DNA from: Mesobacillus harenae
GTDB lineage: Bacteria > Bacillota > Bacilli > Bacillales > Cytobacillaceae
DNA: 64,000 bases
Reading direction: 5' to 3'
Assembly: GCF_013343715.1 (NCBI RefSeq)
Contig: NZ_JABUNR010000019.1
Location: 33,276 to 97,275, forward strand
The translations under genes were made by a program, and so were the position numbers. Below the pieces are notes generated by a model, which was not told where the DNA came from, made no database searches, and saw only the letters and a program-made list of their open reading frames with translations. Each line of letters begins with the position of its first letter. Positions within the stretch are counted from its first letter, which is position 1. Positions 34,263 to 43,085 of the stretch are shown piece by piece.

Positions 34263-34341
34263 TTAAAATCACTACAATTATATCTTCAACAAGGCTAGTT
34301 TTAGCTCAAAAAAATTGAATATTCAGAGAGGTTGTGTTCAA

Positions 34342-35622
34342 ATGCAAGGATTAACAGAATTAAAATCACAGCTAAGTGTTTTTGAAGATCATGAATCTGA
34401 AGTACGCAGCTATATTCGCAGTTTCCCAGTTACTTTTGGCAAAGCAAAAGGATCGATCATGTGGGATATAAATGGCAATGAATATATTGATTTTTTTGCA
34501 GGAGCAGGAGCACTAAATTATGGCCACAATCATCCGGTAATGAAGGAAAAATTACTGAGTTATATAGCCGAGGATGGTATTAGCCATAGTCTTGATATGG
34601 GTACGGATGCCAAGGCTGAATTTCTAAAGAGATTTGATAAAGTCATTCTTAAGCCTAGGGATTTAGACTATAAAGTAATGTTTCCAGGACCTACTGGTAC
34701 GAATACTGTTGAAAGCGCTCTAAAACTGGCCCGAAAGGTAACAGGGCGGGAACTGGTCATCAGTTTTACTAACGCCTTTCATGGTATGACGATCGGCGCT
34801 TTGTCAATAACAGGGAATTCTTTTAAGCGCCATGGAGCAGGAATCCCGCTGCAAAACAGCGTCGCTATGCCTTTTGACCGCTATTTAGGAAATGACGTTA
34901 ATACAGTTGATTACTTAGACCGGTTTCTTGAAGATAGCGGAAGCGGTGTTGCTCTTCCGGCTGCTATTATTTTGGAAACAGTACAGGGTGAAGGCGGTTT
35001 AAATGTAGCGAACAGTGAGTGGCTTAGTCAAATTGAGGCTATATGCCGGCGTTGGGACATTCTGCTGATTGTTGATGATGTTCAAGCTGGATGTGGAAGA
35101 ACAGGATCATTCTTTAGCTTTGAAGAATCAGGGATAAAACCTGACATCGTTTGTTTATCAAAATCTATCAGTGGTTATGGGCTTCCTATGGCTCTAACTT
35201 TGATTAAACCTGAATACGATATCTGGGGACCGGGTGAGCATAACGGTACTTTCCGAGGAAATAATCTTGCTTTTATTACAGCTGCTGAGGCACTCTCCTA
35301 TTGGGAGACAGATGAGTTTAGTAAGGATATTGAAGAAAAGGGGAATCTTGTTGGAAGTTTCTTAGAGAGGCTGGCGAACGAATATCCGGAGTTAGAGGGT
35401 GAAGTTCGCGGTAAGGGTCTGATGAGAGGGATTGCTTCCGGTGTTGATGGTTTGGCAGATAAAATTTGCCAGCAGGCCTTTAAACGGGGAGTCATTATGG
35501 AGACATCGGGACCTAACAGTGAGGTATTTAAAATTATGCCTGCCTTAACGATTGAATGTGATGAGTTATCCCGCGGGTTTGCAATTGTAGAAGAAAGTGT
35601 TAAAGCTTGTTTAAACAAATAG
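34342..35622 (+). CDS. ectB: Diaminobutyrate-2-oxoglutarate transaminase
   Basis: A class III PLP aminotransferase forming diaminobutyrate from aspartate semialdehyde, feeding EctA. The 426 residues begin MQGLTELKSQLSVFEDHESE. PLP-binding features are GPTGTNTVESALKLARK, IVDDVQAGCGRTG with the cofactor Asp, and the Schiff-base Lys in CLSKSISGYGLP. I chose ATG 34342; a TTG 27 bases earlier overlaps the AGAGAGG site. It lies 79 bases downstream of ectA and 13 before ectC. Confidence 0.97.
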   Translation: MQGLTELKSQLSVFEDHESEVRSYIRSFPVTFGKAKGSIMWDINGNEYIDFFAGAGALNYGHNHPVMKEKLLSYIAEDGISHSLDMGTDAKAEFLKRFDKVILKPRDLDYKVMFPGPTGTNTVESALKLARKVTGRELVISFTNAFHGMTIGALSITGNSFKRHGAGIPLQNSVAMPFDRYLGNDVNTVDYLDRFLEDSGSGVALPAAIILETVQGEGGLNVANSEWLSQIEAICRRWDILLIVDDVQAGCGRTGSFFSFEESGIKPDIVCLSKSISGYGLPMALTLIKPEYDIWGPGEHNGTFRGNNLAFITAAEALSYWETDEFSKDIEEKGNLVGSFLERLANEYPELEGEVRGKGLMRGIASGVDGLADKICQQAFKRGVIMETSGPNSEVFKIMPALTIECDELSRGFAIVEESVKACLNK

Positions 35623-35635
35623 AGGAGGAATGGAA

Positions 35636-36034
35636 TTGATAGTAAAATCTTTAGATGAAATTATAGGAACAAATGATCATGTTGACGACCAAAATTGGGA
35701 AAGCAGACGATTTATCCTAAAAAAGGATGGCATGGGGTTCTCACTTCATGACACAATTATTCGAGCAGGTACAGAGTCCATATTCTGGTATAAGTATCAT
35801 CAAGAAGCTGTATATTGTATCGAAGGAGAAGGGGAAATAGAAGACCTTACCGATGGAAAGGTCTATAAAATAAAGGCTGGTACGATGTACGCATTAGATG
35901 GCAATGAAAAGCATTGCCTGCGGGCGAAAACGAATATGAGAATGGTTTGTGTGTTTAATCCGCCATGTACGGGCAGGGAAACACATGATGAAGAGGGAGC
36001 TTACAGGCTGCCCACAGAGGAAGCAAACATATAA
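35636..36034 (+). CDS. ectC: Ectoine synthase
   Basis: A cupin-fold lyase that cyclises N-gamma-acetyl-diaminobutyrate to ectoine. The 132 residues begin MIVKSLDEIIGT. The family signatures are WESRRFILKKDGMGFSLHDT, YHQEAVYCIEGEGEIED with the metal-binding Glu, and GTMYALDGNEKHCLRA with the His ligand. ATG 35630 is only one base after AGGAGG, while TTG 35636 has seven-base spacing and matches the usual EctC N-terminus, so I used the TTG. The start choice matters little to function. Confidence 0.96.
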   Translation: MIVKSLDEIIGTNDHVDDQNWESRRFILKKDGMGFSLHDTIIRAGTESIFWYKYHQEAVYCIEGEGEIEDLTDGKVYKIKAGTMYALDGNEKHCLRAKTNMRMVCVFNPPCTGRETHDEEGAYRLPTEEANI

Positions 36035-36058
36035 AAGATTACTAAAGAGGTGACAAGA

Positions 36059-36943
36059 TTGAAAGACTTATACCCATCAAGGAAGAATGACTATCCAACT
36101 ATTTCTGAACGAAAAGATCCTGTTGTATACACACCACTAACTCAACCAGGTCCTCTTAGTAAGGAGCAAATGAAATCCTTTGATGAAAATGGGTATTTGT
36201 TCTTAGATAAGTTTTTTAATGAATCTGAAGTGGCTGCAATGCGCACTGAACTTTCCAAACTTATGGAAGCTAAAAAGGATTCAGAGGATAAGAGAGTGAT
36301 TCGTGAACCAGAAAGCCAAGAGGTGCGTTCAATATTTGAAGTCCACGAATTGGATGATTACTTCCAGTCACTTTCCAGAGAGCAGCGTCTGGTCGATGTT
36401 TTAAATCAGCTTTTAGGCAGTGAGGTATACATTCATCAGTCAAGGATCAACCTTAAATCAGGCTTTAATGGGAAGGAATTCTATTGGCATTCTGATTTCG
36501 AGACATGGCATGTGGAAGATGGAATGCCAAATATGAGGGCAATTAGCTGCTCGATTACGTTAACGGAAAATACTCCATTTAATGGGCCGCTAATGCTAAT
36601 ACCAGGTTCGCATAAATATTTTGTGTCATGTGTAGGGGAAACGCCGGAAGCAAATTACGAAAAGTCACTTCGCAGGCAAGAGCTTGGCGTCCCTGATAAA
36701 GAAAGCCTGACTAAGCTGGCAGATCAGGGTGGAATTGTCGCTCCTACTGGTCCAGCGGGTTCTGTCATCTTATTTGACTGCAATATCATGCATGGCTCAA
36801 ATAGTAATATTACACCTGCTCCGCGAAGCAATGTGTTCTTTGTGTTTAATAGTGTCGAGAACAAGTTAGTTGCGCCCTTCTCTGGCCAAAAGCATCGGCC
36901 GTCATACATTGCCGCCCGGGAAAAGGTAGCAGAGAAGGTTTAA
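36059..36943 (+). CDS. ectD: Ectoine hydroxylase
   Basis: A 2-oxoglutarate and Fe(II)-dependent dioxygenase that converts ectoine to 5-hydroxyectoine. The 294 residues begin MKDLYPSRKNDYPT. The EctD signature FYWHSDFETWHVEDGMPNMR carries the iron-binding HxD (in WHSD), and the distal His is in DCNIMHGSNSN. TTG 36059 follows AAGAGGTG by six bases; the GTG at 36050 is part of that site. Its presence shows that the host makes hydroxyectoine, which also protects against heat and drying. Confidence 0.96.
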   Translation: MKDLYPSRKNDYPTISERKDPVVYTPLTQPGPLSKEQMKSFDENGYLFLDKFFNESEVAAMRTELSKLMEAKKDSEDKRVIREPESQEVRSIFEVHELDDYFQSLSREQRLVDVLNQLLGSEVYIHQSRINLKSGFNGKEFYWHSDFETWHVEDGMPNMRAISCSITLTENTPFNGPLMLIPGSHKYFVSCVGETPEANYEKSLRRQELGVPDKESLTKLADQGGIVAPTGPAGSVILFDCNIMHGSNSNITPAPRSNVFFVFNSVENKLVAPFSGQKHRPSYIAAREKVAEKV

Positions 36944-36991
36944 CCTTCGCCAGGATGCTCTGACCGAAATTAAAACTGCATACAAAGACAG

Positions 36992-37015
36992 GAAGGCACC
37001 TAATAAAGTGCCTTC
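36992..37015. terminator. First hairpin after ectD
   Basis: Perfect 8-bp stem GAAGGCAC / GTGCCTTC with an 8-base loop. It has no strong T-run, and a stronger terminator follows. Confidence 0.5.
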
Positions 37016-37020
37016 TAGTC

Positions 37021-37052
37021 AGGCTGTCGAGAAACCCTCGACAGCCTTTTTT
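37021..37052 (+). terminator. Terminator of ectABCD
   Basis: Perfect 11-bp stem AGGCTGTCGAG / CTCGACAGCCT, loop AAACC, then a T-run. Confidence 0.93.
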
Positions 37053-37178
37053 GACTGCTTTTGTACCTTTGTTGTTTTTAACAAAAGCTGTCGTTAATTG
37101 CTACTTCTCGATTTAACTTGGCGAACTCAAATAACATTAAAGGGCCGAAAAAAATACCCTATAAACCTAAGAGGAAAG

Positions 37179-37595
37179 TTAAGATGATATGTTTTGATCT
37201 TTATTGAATGAAAGAGTAAAGTCCTTGGCCTTCACATTCATAAATACGTTGATGACAAAGAACAACACACTTAGAACAAGTATATTAGGGAAAACCATAA
37301 GCAAGAACATTAAGGAATCATTGCCCACTAACATGAATGATAAGCCCAGCATAAAAGGTGGAAAAGAGATGTTATAAAGCCAGAAATGAAGTTTTGCCAA
37401 TAAGGTTTCACCAGCTTTTGGGAATAGAACATACAGGAATCCAAATAACGCCATTGAAGCCCAGCCGACAAGGTTGATGTGAGCATGTGCTCCGGCTAGT
37501 CTATGATCCTGGATAATTTCCATTGTAAGCCCCATGCCAACTCCAACTAAGAAATAAAGAGCTGCAATCTTTAAAAACAAAACACCTAATTTCAT
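37179..37595 (-). CDS. Small orphan membrane protein with HAHINLVGW motif
   Basis: A 138-residue integral membrane protein with four helices (about 5-27, 40-60, 72-92, 95-118). AGAHAHINLVGWASMALFGF carries the HxH motif seen in heme-copper oxidase subunit I (cbb3/NorB type). Yet the protein is only a quarter of an oxidase subunit and lacks the CuB ligands. Such short proteins occur in Bacilli and are often labelled cytochrome oxidase subunit I-like. It may bind heme, but function is unknown. No oxidase genes are nearby. Confidence 0.75.
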   Translation of the reverse strand: MKLGVLFLKIAALYFLVGVGMGLTMEIIQDHRLAGAHAHINLVGWASMALFGFLYVLFPKAGETLLAKLHFWLYNISFPPFMLGLSFMLVGNDSLMFLLMVFPNILVLSVLFFVINVFMNVKAKDFTLSFNKDQNISS

Positions 37596-37849
37596 TGTAC
37601 CCCTCCCTGAATAAAAATTTCTAACAGTTAGACTATATAGAGCTTACCGGGATGATATACCTATAATTTAATTCTTAGTACAAAACCTTCACGGATATTA
37701 CTCTTTAAATCTAAGGATTGCTATCCCGCGACAAAATCTTTTCCATAACGTTACAAGTTTCATCAAAGGATTAAATTACTAGATAATTGAAGTTTTATGT
37801 ATGGAATATTTTATATCCCATGCAGTTATCAATTATTAGGAGGAATGTT

Positions 37850-40048
37850 ATGAAACTTGGTTGGAGCTTTAGAAAAATGATAGGAATCTCTTTTACCCTA
37901 ATGCTTTTGTTTGTTGCAGCAATACCTGCTTTTGCTAGGGTTCAAAACGATGATCGCGTTATATCGGCACATCAGGATAATGAGTATGCTTATGTCCAAT
38001 TTGATGATCAACCAATCGCATCTTATGCCGGATCTATTAATGGCTATGAATCTACAAAACCACCAAAGGGTCAAAAACTAAATCTGAACTCATCCGAAGC
38101 GAAAAAGTACGGAAAACGACTGGAAGCTCAACGGGAGAACTATAAAAAGTGGCTGGCGAAACAGCTTCCACAAGTAGAAGTTGTAACTGAATACGCAGTA
38201 ACCTATCACGGGATTGGCCTCAAGCTTAATGGCGCCTCCTTAAAGGAAGTAAGCCGCGGGCCAGGGGTTATGAGCACTGGTTACAGTGGAACCTATCAAA
38301 AGGCAATGAGTGAAAGCACAACTTTAATTAATGCTGAGCCTATATGGAATGCATTACGAGGTCAGGAAAAAGCAGGTAAAGGAATAAAGGTTGGTATAAT
38401 TGACTCCGGAATTGACCAGGCTCATGAATTCCTTCAGCCAAATGAAGGGATGATTATGCCAGAGGGCTACCCGAAAGGAGATACAAGCCTTACTACTAAA
38501 AAAGTTATCGCTGCGAAAGTATTTCATCAAGAGCCATGGCATACTGCAAAAGCGGTAGACAGCCATGGTACACATGTGGCTGGAACTGTCGCTGGTAAAG
38601 CTGGTACTGTACCTTTATTGGGGGATAAGACCTTAAGTGGGGTGGCCCCCGGAGCTTACTTAGGAAATTATAATGTATTTCCAGGTGCAGTCGAAGATGC
38701 GAAAAGTCTTTTCATAGCAAAGGCTGTTGAAGAAGCTGTAATGGATGGCATGGATGTTTTAAATCTTAGCCTGGGAGGAACGCCTCATAAGGGTGCTGAC
38801 CTGCTTGACATGACCGTAAATGCCGCTGTTGATGCTGGAGTTGTTGTAGCGATTTCAGCTGGAAACTCAGGACCAGGAAACTATACAGTAGGTTCCCCGG
38901 GCACGGCCGATAAAGTAATCACAGTTGCGGCCACGACCAATAGCCGATCATTCGCAATGTACCTGATATCTGATGCCTTTTTAGGTTCAGGTGGTAGAAC
39001 CGTGGCTACCACGGGAACCCAGGGAGGAGAAGTAAAGGAGGAGTTGTTAGGTGAGTACGCAGTGTGGGCTGACTTTGCCGGAGGTGACAAGCTAGCTTGT
39101 ACTCCCATCACTGGAAAACCATTAAAAGACAAACTTGCAGTAATCCAGCGAGGAACATGCGCATTCGCAACAAAAATTAACAATGCCGCCGCTGCTGGGG
39201 CAAAAGGAGTTATCATCTATCAGCTTGATGGTGTCAATGAACCAATCCCAATGTCCAGTGACGGAGCTGAGATTCCTGCTATAATGATTGGCAATGAGGC
39301 AGGGAAAAATCTTATAGAATTTACGGATGACCGTAACGTCACTATCACATATCCATTGGCAGAAATCGAAGCAACTCCAAATCTGCTTGCAAATTTCAGC
39401 TCTTGGGGGCCAACGCCAAATTACACATTAAAACCTGACTTAGCGGCTCCGGGTGTTAATATTTATTCTTCGGTTGTTGGTGGAGGCTATGAGCTTTATC
39501 AAGGCACATCGATGGCATCTCCTCATGTAGCAGGTGCAGCAGCGTTGCTTCTGGCAAATAGTCAAGCAAACCAATTAAATTGGGGACCAGTAGAAGTCAA
39601 ATCTGCCCTAATGGGAACGGCACAAGATTTGGCTGGAAGTGTATTGCCTGATACGGATGTATCAGATCCACTAAAGGTAGGTGCAGGCCTTATTGATCTT
39701 GGCCAGGCGATGTCTCCACCGGCAATGGCAATGCCCTCTTCCTTAAGTTTTGGACTCGTACGGCCTGTTGGAAACCAAAACTATCAGATGACATTCACAC
39801 TAATGAACCCGTCTGATGGTCCGCAGATGTTTAACATAAGTGCTGATAATAACTTAAGTTTAAGCGATTCTGAAGTAACTCTTGGGCCACATGAAAGTGC
39901 ACAAGTTACTGTCACCGTCCAAAACCGCGGTACCCATACAGGTGGACAGAAGGTTACTCCTAACTACGAGCGCGGATACATTACCGTAACATCCGGGAAT
40001 GGTAACATTCGAATCCCTTATCTATATTTAATAGATTATAACCGCTAA
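37850..40048 (+). CDS. Exported subtilisin-like protease with PA domain
   Basis: A 732-residue S8 peptidase. The start is ATG 37850 (MKLGWSFRKMIG) after AGGAGG; the upstream ATG at 37799 and earlier codons lack a ribosome site. A signal peptide ends near AIPAFA. A short prodomain precedes the catalytic domain with Asp185 (VGIIDSGID), His239 (DSHGTHVAGT) and Ser554 (GTSMASPHVAG). A PA domain is inserted at about 400-500 (RGTCAFATKINNAAAAGAKG), as in Vpr-type proteases. A C-terminal beta-rich domain ends without a wall anchor, so the protein is probably released. It is a lone gene. Confidence 0.93.
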   Translation: MKLGWSFRKMIGISFTLMLLFVAAIPAFARVQNDDRVISAHQDNEYAYVQFDDQPIASYAGSINGYESTKPPKGQKLNLNSSEAKKYGKRLEAQRENYKKWLAKQLPQVEVVTEYAVTYHGIGLKLNGASLKEVSRGPGVMSTGYSGTYQKAMSESTTLINAEPIWNALRGQEKAGKGIKVGIIDSGIDQAHEFLQPNEGMIMPEGYPKGDTSLTTKKVIAAKVFHQEPWHTAKAVDSHGTHVAGTVAGKAGTVPLLGDKTLSGVAPGAYLGNYNVFPGAVEDAKSLFIAKAVEEAVMDGMDVLNLSLGGTPHKGADLLDMTVNAAVDAGVVVAISAGNSGPGNYTVGSPGTADKVITVAATTNSRSFAMYLISDAFLGSGGRTVATTGTQGGEVKEELLGEYAVWADFAGGDKLACTPITGKPLKDKLAVIQRGTCAFATKINNAAAAGAKGVIIYQLDGVNEPIPMSSDGAEIPAIMIGNEAGKNLIEFTDDRNVTITYPLAEIEATPNLLANFSSWGPTPNYTLKPDLAAPGVNIYSSVVGGGYELYQGTSMASPHVAGAAALLLANSQANQLNWGPVEVKSALMGTAQDLAGSVLPDTDVSDPLKVGAGLIDLGQAMSPPAMAMPSSLSFGLVRPVGNQNYQMTFTLMNPSDGPQMFNISADNNLSLSDSEVTLGPHESAQVTVTVQNRGTHTGGQKVTPNYERGYITVTSGNGNIRIPYLYLIDYNR

Positions 40049-40060
40049 ATAAATTTGAAA

Positions 40061-40099
40061 AGGAAGATCATTGCTGAAGAGCAGTCTTCCTTTTTTTTT
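40061..40099 (+). terminator. Terminator after the subtilase
   Basis: Outer stem AGGAAGA / TCTTCCT with an inner TGCT / AGCA stem, followed by nine T residues. Confidence 0.88.
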
Positions 40100-40302
40100 G
40101 ACTCAGTAAAGGTACAATCAATCAGGAATGCAGCAAACATGAAGATGGAATACCATGCTATAATACAGGCATTGCTGCGTCCCATAAGCTGAAGGATTAT
40201 TCTGGGAATATATTGACAATATAATAAGTGATATGATATTTAAATAGTAAATAGCACTCTAAATATTAGATTGCTAACATGTCTTGAAAGGAGAGTTCCC
40301 TT

Positions 40303-42183
40303 ATGGAAAAAATGCAATTTAAAGCAGAATCCAAAAGATTACTGGAAATGATGGTTAACTCTATTTACTCACAGAAAGAAATATTTTTAAGAGAATTAAT
40401 TTCTAATGCCAGTGACGCCATTGATAAACTTTACTACAAGGCATTAACGGATGATGAATTAACGTTTGATAAAGGCAATTACTACATAAAGGTTGTTCCC
40501 AACAAAACAGACAGAACATTAACAATAACAGATACCGGAATTGGCATGACAAAAGAGGATCTTGAAAACAACCTCGGAATCATTGCAAAAAGCGGTTCAT
40601 TGGCGTTTAAGAATGAGAATGAAGCTAAAGATGGCCATGATATTATAGGACAATTTGGTGTAGGATTTTATTCTTCGTTTATGGTAGCCGACACTGTAAC
40701 TGTATACAGCAAGGCTTTGGGGAGTGAACAGGCATTCAAGTGGCAGTCGCAAGGAACGGACGGATATACAATTGAGCCTTGTGAAAAGTCTGATATTGGT
40801 ACTGAAATCGTGTTAGCGATTAAAGAAAATACAGAGGACGAAACATATGATGAGTACCTTGATGAGTACCAACTAAAATCAATTATAAAAAAATACTCTG
40901 ATTTCATTCGTTATCCGATCAAAATGGACATTACCGCCAAAAGACCAAAAGAAGGCAGCGAAAATGAATTTGAGGATTATACAGAAGAGCAAATTATCAA
41001 TAGCATGGTCCCGATTTGGAAAAAGAATAAAAATGAACTTACAATAGAAGACTATGAAAATTTCTATAAAGAGAAACATTACGGTTTTGATCAGCCAATT
41101 AAGCATGTTCACATTAGCGTGGACGGTGCTGTAAGATATAACTCAATTTTATTTATCCCACAAAACATTCCTTTTGACTATTATTCAAAGGAATTTGAAA
41201 AAGGGCTTGAGCTATATTCTAATGGTGTCTTGATTATGGAAAAATGTTCGGACCTGCTTCCGGATTACTTTAGCTTTGTTAAAGGCATGGTAGATTCTGA
41301 AGACTTATCACTTAATATTTCCCGAGAGATATTACAGCACGATCGACAGTTAAAATTGATAGCTAAAAATATAAACAAGAAAATCAAAAGTGAATTACAA
41401 AGCTTATTAAAGAATGAACGGGACAAATATGAGCAGTTCTATAAATCTTTTGGAAGACAGCTAAAATATGGTGTATACAGTGACTACGGCAGCCATAAGG
41501 ATGTCCTGGAAGATTTGTTAATGTTCCATTCCTCAAAAGAAAAGAATCTGGTTACCCTGGACGAGTATGTGGACAGAATGCCAGAAGACCAGAAGTATAT
41601 CTATTATGCGGCTGGAGAATCAATTGATAGAATCGAAAAGCTGCCACAGGCTGAACTAGTTTCGGATAAAGGCTATGAAATGCTTTATTTCACTGAAGAT
41701 ATCGATGAGTTTGCTATCAAAATGGTAGGAACCTACAAAGAAAAAGAGTTTAAGTCAATTTCTAGTGGTGATTTAGGCATTGAAGCAGACGAAAGTCAGG
41801 AAGACAAAGAATCTGATGAAAAAGAAAACAAGGAACTCTTTGATTTCATGAAAGATATCCTTTCAGATAAGGTAAAGGATGTCAGAGTATCAAAAAGACT
41901 GAAATCTCACCCAGTATGTTTATCTACAGATGGTGAAGTCACCATTGAGATGGAAAAGATATTGAGCGCAATGCCAGATAATCAAAATATTAAAGCAGAC
42001 AAGGTACTGGAAATTAATGTGAACCATGAGGTTTTCCATTCTTTACAAGATGCATATGAAAAGGATAAAGAGAAATTAGCCTTATATACCAACCTTTTGT
42101 ATAATCAGGCACTGTTAATCGAAGGATTGCCGATTCAGGACCCAGTAGAGTTTACAAATAATATTTGTAAAGTAATGGTGTAG
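40303..42183 (+). CDS. htpG: Molecular chaperone HtpG (Hsp90)
   Basis: A 626-residue bacterial Hsp90. The GHKL ATPase domain carries FLRELISNASDAIDKL, DTGIGMTKEDLENNLG and GQFGVGFYSSFMVAD. The middle domain has SNGVLIMEKCSDLLPDYFSF and NISREILQHD, and the C-terminal dimerisation domain reaches residue 626. It assists late folding under stress. ATG 40303 follows AAAGGAGAG. A TTGACA at 40213 may belong to its promoter. It is single, with a terminator at 42255. Confidence 0.98.
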   Translation: MEKMQFKAESKRLLEMMVNSIYSQKEIFLRELISNASDAIDKLYYKALTDDELTFDKGNYYIKVVPNKTDRTLTITDTGIGMTKEDLENNLGIIAKSGSLAFKNENEAKDGHDIIGQFGVGFYSSFMVADTVTVYSKALGSEQAFKWQSQGTDGYTIEPCEKSDIGTEIVLAIKENTEDETYDEYLDEYQLKSIIKKYSDFIRYPIKMDITAKRPKEGSENEFEDYTEEQIINSMVPIWKKNKNELTIEDYENFYKEKHYGFDQPIKHVHISVDGAVRYNSILFIPQNIPFDYYSKEFEKGLELYSNGVLIMEKCSDLLPDYFSFVKGMVDSEDLSLNISREILQHDRQLKLIAKNINKKIKSELQSLLKNERDKYEQFYKSFGRQLKYGVYSDYGSHKDVLEDLLMFHSSKEKNLVTLDEYVDRMPEDQKYIYYAAGESIDRIEKLPQAELVSDKGYEMLYFTEDIDEFAIKMVGTYKEKEFKSISSGDLGIEADESQEDKESDEKENKELFDFMKDILSDKVKDVRVSKRLKSHPVCLSTDGEVTIEMEKILSAMPDNQNIKADKVLEINVNHEVFHSLQDAYEKDKEKLALYTNLLYNQALLIEGLPIQDPVEFTNNICKVMV

Positions 42184-42254
42184 GTTATTTTTTGTACCCC
42201 TCAAGAGGGGAGATGTTAAAGCTAATTAGATCAAAAAAACACAGATATATGATT

Positions 42255-42284
42255 AAGCCAAATCCCATATGATTTGGCTTTTTT
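42255..42284 (+). terminator. Terminator after htpG
   Basis: Perfect 10-bp stem AAGCCAAATC / GATTTGGCTT, 6-base loop, then TTTT. Confidence 0.92.
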
Positions 42285-42847
42285 CAGGATTTAATATCAC
42301 TGTCTACCTTAGATGGTTGTATAGGGGATAGATATATCCGCAATTTTCCGCTTACTTGGTTTTAAATAAGCAATGTAGTTTTTAAGGTAAGTGACTGACA
42401 ACTATCTATGGCAATCACCCCAGCAGTTTGCTCTGGACCTATTCTTATGGTACTGCCGTAACAGAAATGTACATTTTTAATAACGATGTTACTTATTCGT
42501 TTTTACCCATTTTAAATAGGAAATTTAATAGGTCTCTCGTTATGATCAATTCTGATGTTTTGTCCCCATCCAGCTCCAGCCCCATAAAAATACGCTTAGT
42601 CCCTCTCATTTCGATAAGACACATCGGATCGCCAATCTTCAGGCTTTCTGTAGCTTATTCGTTTTTACCATTTTACAAGCCTGCTGAAAGGATCACTGGA
42701 GCTTTTCTGCTCTTTTTATATAGTCATCAATTCAGAAACCAGGCATTAATATAAATTTACATATTTAGGTAAAAGAACCAGCCTCTATAAAATGATTTTT
42801 TCATTTACATTATGGAATTTAATAGCTAATCTCAATAAAACTTAAGT
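42285..42847. other. Non-coding gap between htpG and the partition cassette
   Basis: No credible gene. The middle (42573-42730) is a degraded copy of the Bacillus repeat found at 12882, still showing CCAGCTCCAG and a segment like GATAAGTCAACATCGAATCG with several changes. The rest is A/T-rich. Confidence 0.55.
42573..42730 (+). repeat. Degraded copy of the walJ-htrA intergenic repeat
   Basis: Shared landmarks in order: CCAGCTCCAG, then CGATAAGACACATCGGATCG (compare TGATAAGTCAACATCGAATC at 12922-12941). Identity is partial, so the boundaries are approximate. Confidence 0.5.
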
Positions 42848-43004
42848 TTACAACAATGTATACAAGTAAACAAAGTGTATTCTTTTTGTGTTCAAATATG
42901 TACACATGTATACAAAATGGTGTACATGTTGTTATATAGGCATGTGTACAAATTTGTAATTGTTGTATACGAAATTGAGACGTTGTTTACGATTTTGAAC
43001 ACAA
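42848..43004 (+). repeat. Iteron array, candidate centromere/operator of parMR
   Basis: About a dozen copies of a palindromic ~9-bp word, consensus TTGTRTACAA. Clear ones are at 42857-42865, 42899-42906, 42907-42915, 42921-42928, 42943-42951, 42963-42971 and 42983-42991, the last three at exactly 20-base steps. A perfect 10-bp inverted pair, TTGTGTTCAA (42886-42895) and TTGAACACAA (42995-43004), brackets most of the array. Iterons just upstream of parM are the known layout of type II partition centromeres, which also serve as the operator. Confidence 0.75.
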
Positions 43005-43015
43005 CTATTGTCTTA

Positions 43016-43042
43016 TTGACTAGTCTATTAATATTCTATAAT
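43016..43042 (+). promoter_or_regulatory. Promoter of the actin-like partition operon
   Basis: TTGACT (43016-43021) and a perfect TATAAT (43037-43042), with a short 15-bp spacer (or TATTGA with 17). It begins 11 bases after the last iteron, so proteins bound to the array would control it. Confidence 0.6.
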
Positions 43043-43085
43043 GTTAATAAAGGAAGATAGATTAATTGAGAGGAATGATTTTTTC

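Noticed and set aside
42428..42754. Plus-strand open frame of 108 codons
   Set aside because: It lacks a ribosome site, has biased composition and runs through a degraded intergenic repeat.
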